Of a stretch of 64,000 nt of DNA, positions 17,305 to 24,999 are shown one piece after another. The stretch lies in contig OZ245018.1 in the NCBI GenBank assembly GCA_965223825.1, positions 1,054,001 to 1,118,000 of the forward strand, in the 5' to 3' direction. A model generated the notes under the pieces. It saw only the letters and a list, made by a program, of their open reading frames with translations. It was not told the origin of the DNA and did no database searches. The position numbers were made by a program, and so were the translations under genes. This DNA comes from CAJXQU01 sp965223825 (GTDB lineage Bacteria; Pseudomonadota; Gammaproteobacteria; CAJXQU01). How positions within the stretch are numbered: the first letter of the stretch is position 1; every line of letters starts with the position of its first letter.

Positions 17305-19230
17305 ATGCCAACAATTACTCTTCCTGATAATAGTCAACGCCAATTTGATCATTCCGTAACTGTGCATGATGTTGCTGCGTCTATCGGCAGTGGTTTAGCG
17401 CGTGCGGCTTTAGCTGGCAAAGTTAACGGTAAACTGGTTGATACCTCATTTATGATTGATGAGGATGCTGAGCTTGCGATCATTACGCCGCGCGATGAGG
17501 ATGGCTTAGAAGTTATTCGTCATAGTTGTGCTCACTTACTTGCACAAGCTGTAAAAGAATTGTTTCCGACGGCGCAAGTGACGATAGGCCCAGTTATAGA
17601 GGACGGTTTTTATTACGATTTCGCTTACGAGAGACCGTTCACACCAGACGATATTGACGCGATCGAGAAGAAGATGAAGGCGTTGACGAAGCAAGATATT
17701 GCAGTCGAACGCAGTGTTATGGAGCGCGATGAAGCGGTTACATTCTTTCGCAATATGGGCGAGGAATATAAAGCGGAAATTATTGCGTCGATTCCGAGCA
17801 ATGAAGAGTTGTCATTATATAAGCAAGGTGAGTTTATTGATCTTTGCCGTGGTCCGCATGTTCCCAGCACAGGTAAGATTAAGGCTTTTAAGCTGACAAA
17901 ATTAGCTGGTGCTTATTGGCGTGGCGATTCGAACAATGAAATGCTTCAACGTGTTTACGGGACGGCTTGGGGTGATAAGGATGCACTGAAGGATTATTTG
18001 CATCGTATTGAAGAGGCAGAAAAACGCGATCACCGTAAACTTGCAAAACGTCTTGATCTGTTCCATTTGCAACCCGAAGCGCCCGGTATGATCTTTTGGC
18101 ATCATAAAGGTTGGACCGTTTTTAAAGAAGTTGAAGATTACATCCGTGAAAAAATTCGCATGCATGGTTATGAAGAGGTTCATACACCGGAGTTAGTTGA
18201 TCGCAGTCTTTGGGAGAAATCCGGACACTGGGAGAAATTCCGCGAAGACATGTTCACAACGAATTCGGAAAACCGAGATTATGCGGTTAAGCCGATGAAC
18301 TGCCCATGTCATGTGCAGATTTTTAATCAAGGGATTAAAAGTTATCGCGATCTGCCATTACGCATGGCGGAATTTGGCTCGTGTCATCGGAATGAAGCTT
18401 CCGGCACATTACATGGGTTAATGCGATTACGAAATTTTGTGCAAGATGATGCACACATTTTCTGTACAGAAGATCAGATCCAGTCAGAAGTCTCTGAATT
18501 TATCGATCTTTTATATAGTGTCTATGCTGATTTTGGTTTTAATGAAATCATCATCAAGTTATCTACTCGACCAGAAGAGCGAGTTGGGAACGATGATGTT
18601 TGGGATAAAGCGGAATCTGCATTAGAAGATGCGTTAAATAACAAAGGCCTTGCGTGGGAATTGCAGCCCGGTGAAGGCGCCTTCTATGGGCCTAAAATTG
18701 AGTTTTCATTAAAAGACTCGATTGGTCGCGTCTGGCAGTGCGGTACAATACAGGTCGATTTTTCAATGCCAGGACGACTTGGTGCGGAATACGTCGCTGA
18801 AGACGGGAGCCGTAAAACACCAGTCATGTTGCATCGCGCTATTCTTGGATCACTCGAAAGATTCATTGGAATATTAATCGAAGAGCACGCGGGATCGTTC
18901 CCAACTTGGCTTGCCCCAGTGCAAGTCGCTGTTTTCAATATTACTGATGATCAAGCGGAATACGCGACGAATGTTACAGAATCCCTGAAAAAACAGGGTG
19001 TTCGTGCTATCTCGGACTTGAGAAATGAGAAGATCGGGCTTAAAATCCGCGAGCACACTTTGCAACGCGTTCCGTATATGCTCGTAACGGGTAATCGGGA
19101 GCAAGAAAATGGTACTGTTACCGTGCGAAACCGAGAAGGAACGGATCTCGGCTCGATGACGATCGATGAATTCAATAAGTTCATTCATCAGGACATCGCA
19201 TCGCATGGTCAAATTCCTTTGGAGGATTAG
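17305..19230 (+). CDS. thrS: Threonine--tRNA ligase
   Basis: The 641-aa class II synthetase charges tRNA-Thr. The N-terminal TGS domain (MPTITLPDNSQ onward, residues 1-62) is followed by the editing domain with the zinc-type motif HSCAHLLAQAV. The catalytic core includes PMNCPCHVQIF and FGSCHRNEASGTLHGLMRLR, and the C-terminal anticodon-binding domain starts near PTWLAPVQV. The start was set at ATG 17305 because homologues begin with the TGS domain; an in-frame upstream ATG would add 11 unrelated residues. It is followed after three bases by infC, whose ribosome binding site lies within the last codons of thrS. This is the classical thrS-infC-rpmI-rplT cluster. Confidence 0.98.
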   Translation: MPTITLPDNSQRQFDHSVTVHDVAASIGSGLARAALAGKVNGKLVDTSFMIDEDAELAIITPRDEDGLEVIRHSCAHLLAQAVKELFPTAQVTIGPVIEDGFYYDFAYERPFTPDDIDAIEKKMKALTKQDIAVERSVMERDEAVTFFRNMGEEYKAEIIASIPSNEELSLYKQGEFIDLCRGPHVPSTGKIKAFKLTKLAGAYWRGDSNNEMLQRVYGTAWGDKDALKDYLHRIEEAEKRDHRKLAKRLDLFHLQPEAPGMIFWHHKGWTVFKEVEDYIREKIRMHGYEEVHTPELVDRSLWEKSGHWEKFREDMFTTNSENRDYAVKPMNCPCHVQIFNQGIKSYRDLPLRMAEFGSCHRNEASGTLHGLMRLRNFVQDDAHIFCTEDQIQSEVSEFIDLLYSVYADFGFNEIIIKLSTRPEERVGNDDVWDKAESALEDALNNKGLAWELQPGEGAFYGPKIEFSLKDSIGRVWQCGTIQVDFSMPGRLGAEYVAEDGSRKTPVMLHRAILGSLERFIGILIEEHAGSFPTWLAPVQVAVFNITDDQAEYATNVTESLKKQGVRAISDLRNEKIGLKIREHTLQRVPYMLVTGNREQENGTVTVRNREGTDLGSMTIDEFNKFIHQDIASHGQIPLED

Positions 19231-19233
19231 AAC

Positions 19234-19752
19234 ATCGTAGCTGATAAGAAGAATCGCGTGAATGACGCGATCACCGCTTCACAGGTGAGGCTCATAGGTT
19301 TAGAAGGTGAACAGATTGGTATTGTCACGATCGAAGAGGCAAGACAGTTCGCTACCGCAAAAAGTAAAGACCTGGTTGAGATAGTGCCGAATGCGGAACC
19401 TCCAGTTTGTCGCATCATGGATTTTGGTAAGTTCAAATTTGAACTGAACAAAAAACGTAACGCAGCAAAGAAAAAACAAAAACAGGTTCAGATCAAAGAA
19501 ATTAAGTTTCGCCCTGGCACGGATATTGGTGATTACAATATTAAGTTGAAAAACTTGACGAAATTTCTGGAACAGGGTGACAAGGTGAAGATCACCATGC
19601 GCTTTAGAGGGCGCGAGATGGCCCATCCTGAAATAGGTCGAGACTTGTTAAAACGTATAGAAACTGATTTGTCTGAGTTGGGCGCCGTTGAGCAATTTCC
19701 CAAAATGGAAGGACGTCAGATGGTGATGGTCATCGCCCCGAAGAAAACATAA
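19234..19752 (+). CDS. infC: Translation initiation factor IF-3, probable AUC start
   Basis: IF-3 binds the 30S subunit and rejects incorrect initiation. The body (VRLIGLEGEQIG, NAEPPVCRIMDFGKFKFE, KEIKFRPGTDIGDY, RFRGREMAHPEIG, KMEGRQMVMVIAPKK) is unmistakable. The best start is ATC at 19234: a perfect GGAGG (19221-19225) lies eight bases upstream, giving a 172-aa protein with the usual N-terminal length. The alternative GTG at 19258 has no good ribosome binding site and removes eight residues. Rare start codons (AUU in E. coli) are the known basis of IF-3 autoregulation, so AUC fits established biology. The end is followed by rpmI after 21 bases. Confidence 0.93.
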   Translation: MVADKKNRVNDAITASQVRLIGLEGEQIGIVTIEEARQFATAKSKDLVEIVPNAEPPVCRIMDFGKFKFELNKKRNAAKKKQKQVQIKEIKFRPGTDIGDYNIKLKNLTKFLEQGDKVKITMRFRGREMAHPEIGRDLLKRIETDLSELGAVEQFPKMEGRQMVMVIAPKKT

Positions 19753-19773
19753 TTAGTAAGACGGAGAGAAATA

Positions 19774-19971
19774 ATGCCCAAAATCAGGACAAATCGTGGT
19801 GCAGCCAAACGCTTTAAGCGAACGGCATCAGGTAAAATCAAGCACCGTCAGTCTTTTACGAGTCATATTTTGACCAAGAAAAGCCCTAAACGTAAACGTC
19901 AATTACGTGAAAATATCGTATTGACATTACAGGATAAAAAGTTGGTCGACAAACTAATTCCTTACATGTAA
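19774..19971 (+). CDS. rpmI: Large-subunit ribosomal protein L35 (bL35)
   Basis: The 65-aa highly basic protein begins MPKIRTNRGAAKRFKRTASG and contains SHILTKKSPKRKRQLR, matching bL35 across its full usual length. It lies between infC and rplT, as in most bacteria, with a GGAGAG ribosome binding site. In E. coli the operon is repressed by L20 binding upstream of rpmI; that structure was not traced here. Confidence 0.98.
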   Translation: MPKIRTNRGAAKRFKRTASGKIKHRQSFTSHILTKKSPKRKRQLRENIVLTLQDKKLVDKLIPYM

Positions 19972-19997
19972 GTAAGGACGTTTTGAGGTAATAAGAA

Positions 19998-20357
19998 ATG
20001 CCAAGAGTTAAACGTGGCGTAACAGCCCGCGCTAAACACAAGAAGGTCCTCGCGCAGGCCAAAGGCTACCGTGGGCGTCGCAAGAACGTCTATCGTGTTG
20101 CTGTTCAAGCCGTAACAAAAGCAGGACAATACGCGTATCGTGATCGTAGACAGCGTAAGCGTCAATTTAGAGCACTGTGGATTGCGCGAATTAACGCTGC
20201 TGCACGCTTGAACGGATTATCGTACAGCCGCATGATCAATGGTCTCGCGAAAGCGGAAATCGAAATTGATCGTAAAGTACTTGCAGAACTGGCTGTTAAC
20301 GACGCAGCTGCATTCAGTCAATTAGCGGAAAAAGCGAAGAACGCACTCGCTGCCTGA
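19998..20357 (+). CDS. rplT: Large-subunit ribosomal protein L20 (bL20)
   Basis: The 119-aa basic protein has the L20 hallmarks MPRVKRGVTARAKHKKVL, AKGYRGRRKNVYR and RDRRQRKRQFRALWIARINA. L20 is needed early in 50S assembly and is the known autorepressor of this operon in enterics. It is the last gene before a strong terminator (20408-20441). Confidence 0.98.
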   Translation: MPRVKRGVTARAKHKKVLAQAKGYRGRRKNVYRVAVQAVTKAGQYAYRDRRQRKRQFRALWIARINAAARLNGLSYSRMINGLAKAEIEIDRKVLAELAVNDAAAFSQLAEKAKNALAA

Positions 20358-20407
20358 TCGCAAGATCACATGCATACAATAGTCGTGTGCACCGCATCCG
20401 AAAGTTG

Positions 20408-20441
20408 AAAAGGGGAAGCAATCATCGCTTCCCCTTTTTAC
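20408..20441 (+). terminator. Terminator (possible attenuator) between rplT and pheS
   Basis: A 12-bp perfect stem, AAAAGGGGAAGC with GCTTCCCCTTTT (20408-20419 and 20427-20438), is followed by a T-rich tail. It ends the ribosomal protein operon 26 bp upstream of pheS. Enteric pheST is attenuated through a Phe-rich leader peptide; the only short ORF here (20375-20413) has no Phe codon, so simple termination is preferred. Confidence 0.85.
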
Positions 20442-20466
20442 GTGATAGAAGAATAAGAAGCTAACA

Positions 20467-21486
20467 ATGAACGACATTGAATCCGTCGTAGAAACCGCCA
20501 CGCAATCGATCGCCAGTGCTGACTCATTGGAACTGCTTGATCAGCTCCGTGTTCATTATCTTGGTAAAAAAGGTGAGTTAACTGCGCGTCTTAAACAACT
20601 GGGACAATTACCTCCAGAGGAGCGACGAGAAGCTGGTCAGGTGATTAATGTTGCGAAGCAGGCGGTTTCTCAAGCGATAGAAGTACGAAAAGCTGCGCTT
20701 GAGAATGAAAAATTAACGCAACGGCTGGCTTCTGAAACGATCGACATCAGTTTACCTGGTCGTGGTCAGCAATCTGGCGGCTTACATCCCGTCACGCGCA
20801 CGCTCGAGCGTATTAAGTCTTTGCTGATACCAGCGGGTTTTGAAGTGGCTGAAGGGCCTGAAATCGAAGATGATTTTCATAACTTTGAAGCGTTAAATAT
20901 TCCCTCTGAACATCCTGCACGTGCCATGCATGATACGTTCTACATTGATCCGACGACAGTTCTTAGGACGCATACTTCGCCCGTTCAGATCCGAGCGATG
21001 GAGAATCAAAAACCACCGTTAAAAGTGATCGCACCCGGGCGTGTTTACCGTTGTGATTCTGATCTCACGCATACGCCGATGTTTCATCAAGTGGAAGGTT
21101 TACTCATTGATCGGGATGTGAGCTTTGCTGATTTAAAAGGGTTAATCCAACAATTTCTACGTGCTTTTTTCGAACAGGATGACTTGCAACTTCGGTTTCG
21201 TCCGTCTTATTTTCCTTTCACAGAACCCTCAGCCGAAGTCGATATTGCTTGTGTGATGTGTGGTGGTGATGGTTGCCGAGTTTGTAGCCATAGTGGTTGG
21301 CTTGAAGTACTGGGTTGTGGAATGGTTCATCCGAATGTTTTTAAGTCGGTTGGGATTGATAATGAAGAATTCACAGGGTTCGCATTTGGGCTCGGTGTGG
21401 AGCGTTTAGCAATGCTTCGTTATGGCGTGAATGATCTACGACTTTTCTTCGAAAATGACATTCGCTTCCTAACCCAGTTCAGGTGA
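20467..21486 (+). CDS. pheS: Phenylalanine--tRNA ligase alpha subunit
   Basis: The 339-aa subunit carries the catalytic class II core: an N-terminal coiled coil (about residues 1-85), motif 1 region GFEVAEGPEIEDDFHNFEALN, HPARAMHDTFY, motif 2 GRVYRCDSDLTHTPMFHQVEG, and motif 3 GFAFGLGVERLAMLRYGV. The length fits the usual bacterial alpha subunit. It forms an alpha2-beta2 enzyme with pheT, which begins five bases after its stop. Confidence 0.98.
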   Translation: MNDIESVVETATQSIASADSLELLDQLRVHYLGKKGELTARLKQLGQLPPEERREAGQVINVAKQAVSQAIEVRKAALENEKLTQRLASETIDISLPGRGQQSGGLHPVTRTLERIKSLLIPAGFEVAEGPEIEDDFHNFEALNIPSEHPARAMHDTFYIDPTTVLRTHTSPVQIRAMENQKPPLKVIAPGRVYRCDSDLTHTPMFHQVEGLLIDRDVSFADLKGLIQQFLRAFFEQDDLQLRFRPSYFPFTEPSAEVDIACVMCGGDGCRVCSHSGWLEVLGCGMVHPNVFKSVGIDNEEFTGFAFGLGVERLAMLRYGVNDLRLFFENDIRFLTQFR

Positions 21487-21490
21487 TCAG

Positions 21491-23875
21491 ATGAAATTTA
21501 GCGAAAAATGGTTAAGAGAGTGGGTTAACCCATCACTCAACAGCGAAGAACTGACCGAGCTTCTGACGATGGGCGGTATGGAAGTGGATGGCGTTGACCA
21601 AGCTGCCCCAGATTTCTCGGGGGTGGTGATCGCGAAAATACTTTCAGCAGAAAAGCATCCTGATGCGGACAAGTTACAACTTTGTCAGGTTGAGATGGGC
21701 GGCGATGATCCAGTACAAATTGTGTGTGGCGCATCGAATGCTCGGGCTGGTTTGATCACGGCGTTATCCACCGTGGGTGGGAAACTGCCTGGTGGCTTAA
21801 AAATAAAGAAAGCAAAATTACGCGGAGTTGAATCATTTGGGATGCTTAGCTCAGCATCAGAGCTAGGATTAGAAGACAGCCTTGATGGGATTATTGAATT
21901 GCCTGCAGATGCACCGATTGGACAAGATCTTCGAGAATATTTAAATCTCGATGATCAAGTCATCGAGATCGATTTAACACCGAATCGCGGTGATTGTTTT
22001 AGTATTAAAGGCATTTCTCGCGATGTAGGCGTCCTTACCGGTGCAAACGTCACGCCTACGAACATCAATCCGGTTGCAGCACAGATCGATCAAGAATTCC
22101 CAATCGATATTCAAGTTAATGATGCTTGTCCAAATTATGTTGCTCGCGTAATCAGTGATATTCCTTCAGGCACAGAAACGCCGATTTGGATGCAAGAAAG
22201 ATTACGTCGAAGCAGCGTGAGATCAATTCATCCGATTGTTGATATTACTAATTATGTGATGTTGGAATTGGGTCAGCCGATGCATGCATTCGATCTGGAA
22301 AAATTGAATGATGGTATTGTCGTACGTTATGCGAATGAAAATGAAAAACTGGCGTTGCTCGATGATTCGGAAATTACACTTGAAGCAGATACGTTAGTTA
22401 TTGCTGATCACAAAGCGCCGATCGCCCTAGCCGGAATTATTGGGGGGCTGCATTCCTCTGTGACTAAAGACACGCAATCGATTCTTCTCGAAAGTGCGTT
22501 TTTTAGTCCGGCTTATATGGCAGGAAAAGCACGGCGTTATCGAAAACAAACAGATTCGTCTCACCGTTTCGAACGTGGTGTCGACTTTCAATTACAAGTT
22601 GATGCGATCGAACGCGCAACGCAATTGATCCAAGAGATATGCGGGGGGCAAGCCGGTCCTGTCTTGATTGAACAAAGTAAAGATGACTTGCCAGCTTATG
22701 AACCGATTACGTTACGTCGTGAACGTTTGCATCGTATCTTAGGCGAGGTTGTTGATGATACATTTGTGATCGAGAGTCTGACACAACTGGGTATGCAAGT
22801 GACTTCAGTCGCGGAGGGGTGGCAGGCGATCGTTCCGACACACCGGTTTGATATGACGATCGAAGTCGATCTAATCGAAGAAATTTGCCGTATTAAAGGG
22901 TACGACAACTTACCCATCTCAGCGCCTAAAATTGGTTTGACGATCCAACCGCAGCTTGAGGAAAAAACACCGCTTAGCCAAATCAGGGGTGTGTTAACTG
23001 CACGTGGATACCATGAAGCGATTACGTATAGTTTCGTTGAACCGGAATTTCAAGCATCGTTGACGGAGGATATCTATGCGTCAGTGATTCCAGTGGCGAA
23101 TCCGATCTCAAAAGATATGTCCGTTATGCGCACTAGTTTGCTCCCGGGTCTAATAAGTACGCTCAAACATAACCTCAATCGACAGCATGATCGTGTACGT
23201 TTGTTTGAGACAGGTCTGACGTTTTATAAGGATAAGGACGAGACGATCCAAAGACCGATGTTAGCTGGCATTATTTGTGGGAATAGCGTCGCAGAGCAGT
23301 GGTCTGAGAAATCAGCTGAGATCGATTTTTATGATTTGAAAAATGATATTGAAGCGATTTTGTCGGAGGTCGATAAATTAACTGTATTCGAATTCGAAAG
23401 AGCTGAACATCCAGCATTACATCCCGGGCAATCAGCTGTTATTCGCAGAGACGGAGAAGAGATTGGGAAAGTTGGAATGCTTTCACCTATGATTCTATCC
23501 TCGCTGGGTCTGTCTGTTGATGTTGGTTATTTTGAAGTTTGTTTAGAGTCGGTTGCAAAGCGACCGCTTCCGAAGTTTACGAGTTTATCCAAATTTCCTG
23601 CGGTAAGACGCGATATTAGCTTGGTTGTCGATGAATCGGTTGCTGCGTCTGACTTAACTCAAAGGGTGCGGGATTCTGCACCGGATAATCTTATAAACCT
23701 TGTGTTGTTTGATGTATATGTTGGCGAAGGTATTGATTCAGAGAAAAAAAGTGTTTCTCTGGGCTTGATCTTTCAAGGAAGTTCGAGCACTCTAACGGAT
23801 AGCGATATAGATGCATCTCTCGACAAAATTTTGACAGAATTGCATAACAGCCTTGGCGCAACGCTCAGGGTTTGA
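21491..23875 (+). CDS. pheT: Phenylalanine--tRNA ligase beta subunit
   Basis: The 794-aa subunit has the full domain order: an N-terminal tRNA-binding OB domain (about 40-150, with ILSAEKHPDADKLQLC), the B3/B4 editing domain (about 205-375), B5 (about 400-475), a catalytic-like domain with RTSLLPGLISTLKHNLNR, and a C-terminal FDX-ACB domain (KFPAVRRDISLVVDE onward). It assembles with PheS and edits mischarged Tyr-tRNA-Phe. It is coupled to pheS by a four-base gap and followed by ihfA after 38 bp. Confidence 0.98.
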   Translation: MKFSEKWLREWVNPSLNSEELTELLTMGGMEVDGVDQAAPDFSGVVIAKILSAEKHPDADKLQLCQVEMGGDDPVQIVCGASNARAGLITALSTVGGKLPGGLKIKKAKLRGVESFGMLSSASELGLEDSLDGIIELPADAPIGQDLREYLNLDDQVIEIDLTPNRGDCFSIKGISRDVGVLTGANVTPTNINPVAAQIDQEFPIDIQVNDACPNYVARVISDIPSGTETPIWMQERLRRSSVRSIHPIVDITNYVMLELGQPMHAFDLEKLNDGIVVRYANENEKLALLDDSEITLEADTLVIADHKAPIALAGIIGGLHSSVTKDTQSILLESAFFSPAYMAGKARRYRKQTDSSHRFERGVDFQLQVDAIERATQLIQEICGGQAGPVLIEQSKDDLPAYEPITLRRERLHRILGEVVDDTFVIESLTQLGMQVTSVAEGWQAIVPTHRFDMTIEVDLIEEICRIKGYDNLPISAPKIGLTIQPQLEEKTPLSQIRGVLTARGYHEAITYSFVEPEFQASLTEDIYASVIPVANPISKDMSVMRTSLLPGLISTLKHNLNRQHDRVRLFETGLTFYKDKDETIQRPMLAGIICGNSVAEQWSEKSAEIDFYDLKNDIEAILSEVDKLTVFEFERAEHPALHPGQSAVIRRDGEEIGKVGMLSPMILSSLGLSVDVGYFEVCLESVAKRPLPKFTSLSKFPAVRRDISLVVDESVAASDLTQRVRDSAPDNLINLVLFDVYVGEGIDSEKKSVSLGLIFQGSSSTLTDSDIDASLDKILTELHNSLGATLRV

Positions 23876-23913
23876 TCGACGCGACTCACAGATAAAGAAA
23901 GACTGAGGAGACT

Positions 23914-24210
23914 ATGGCACTTACCAAAGCAGACATGGCTGAAATGCTGTTTGATGAATTAGGGCTTAATAAGCGAGAAGCTAAAGAGCTCGTTGAACTA
24001 TTTTTTGGTGAGGTCCGTGGTGCTCTCAGCGAAGGTGAACAGGTGAAGCTTTCTGGTTTTGGAAACTTCGATCTGCGTGATAAAAATCAACGCCCTGGTC
24101 GTAACCCTAAAACCGGCGAAGAAATCCCAATCAGTGCTCGTCGTGTTGTCACATTCAAACCAGGCCAAAAATTAAAAGCCAGAGTGGAAGCTTATGCTGG
24201 AAGCAACTAA
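23914..24210 (+). CDS. ihfA: Integration host factor alpha subunit
   Basis: The 98-aa protein shows the IHF-alpha pattern (MALTKADMAEMLFDELGLNKREAKELVE, KLSGFGNFDLRDK, GRNPKTGEEIPISARRVVTFK). With IhfB, IHF bends DNA at specific sites and supports sigma54 promoters and CRISPR spacer integration, both relevant to this window. Its place after pheT is the standard gammaproteobacterial order. The last 17 bases overlap the start of the next gene. Confidence 0.97.
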   Translation: MALTKADMAEMLFDELGLNKREAKELVELFFGEVRGALSEGEQVKLSGFGNFDLRDKNQRPGRNPKTGEEIPISARRVVTFKPGQKLKARVEAYAGSN

Positions 24211-24550
24211 TAATAACGAACTCCCTGTCATTCCCGGTAAGCGTTATTTCACAATCGGTGAGGTAAGCGAATTGTGTGCTGTTAAGCCGCATGTTTTGCG
24301 TTATTGGGAACAGGAATTTCCTCAGTTGAGTCCGATAAAGCGACGTGGAAATAGACGTTATTATCAACGGCAAGATGTCATACTGATTCGTCAGATCCGA
24401 AGTTTGTTATACGAACATGGTTTTACCATCGGTGGGGCAAGACAGCGTTTGTCTGGTGATGAAGTCAAAACGGACTCTGATGTTAGCCAACAAATTGTTC
24501 GCCAGCTTCGAGGCGAATTAGAAGAAGTACTGGAAATCCTCAAACGTTAA
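24194..24550 (+). CDS. MerR-family transcriptional regulator
   Basis: The 118-aa protein has an N-terminal MerR winged helix (residues about 18-85: YFTIGEVSELCAVKPHVLRYWEQEFPQL, GNRRYYQRQDVILIRQIRSLLYEHGFTIGGARQ) and a short C-terminal coiled coil. There is no effector domain. Small MerR proteins downstream of ihfA are common in gammaproteobacteria; their target is not known. The start lies inside the end of ihfA, indicating translational coupling. Confidence 0.92.
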   Translation: MLEATNNNELPVIPGKRYFTIGEVSELCAVKPHVLRYWEQEFPQLSPIKRRGNRRYYQRQDVILIRQIRSLLYEHGFTIGGARQRLSGDEVKTDSDVSQQIVRQLRGELEEVLEILKR

Positions 24551-24616
24551 TCGATATTTATTCTTTCGGTTTTCTAATCGAATTCATTCAACTTTTCAAA
24601 GAGCATTATTCTTAAT

Positions 24617-24694
<78 letters not shown>

Positions 24695-24826
24695 TAATTG
24701 GTCATTTCTATTTTAAATTTCCTAACTATTTTCAATAGTTTCAAATTTTACGATCCCTTCTAAGCGTCAACATGTTATCGACACGATATTGTTAAGCCTT
24801 GTTTCGCCTCTTCATAGTTAAAGAAA

Positions 24827-24844
24827 TGTCACTAATCGACGACA
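24827..24844. promoter_or_regulatory. TGTC-N10-GACA palindrome upstream of glmS (GlrR-type site)
   Basis: TGTC (24827-24830) and GACA (24841-24844) are separated by exactly ten bases, the binding motif described for the activator GlrR at enteric glmY/glmZ promoters. It lies 155 bp upstream of the glmS start, in the 306-bp gap between tRNA-Pro and glmS. A glrR-like gene follows glmS. No clear sigma54 -24/-12 element was found between it and glmS. Otherwise the gap holds nothing recognisable. Confidence 0.45.
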
Positions 24845-24999
24845 CCTTAAGTGTTAGAGTAATAACGTCAATCGCCATCTCTGTGAATAGATACGTCAAT
24901 TCCGTGCATTAGTGCATCTATGACAATCTTTTTATGATGGAAAGTAGATAGTTACTTACTATGTTGAAAGTCCAAATTATTTATTGAGGGAAGTAAGCT

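Noticed and set aside
20375..20413. pheM-like leader peptide for attenuation of pheST
   Set aside because: The 12-codon ORF contains no phenylalanine codon, and the hairpin fits simple termination of rplT.
24845..24999. Sigma54 promoter for glmS downstream of the GlrR-type site
   Set aside because: No GG-N10-GC arrangement on the plus strand; the nearest (TGGAAAGTAGATAGTTA) lacks the GC.
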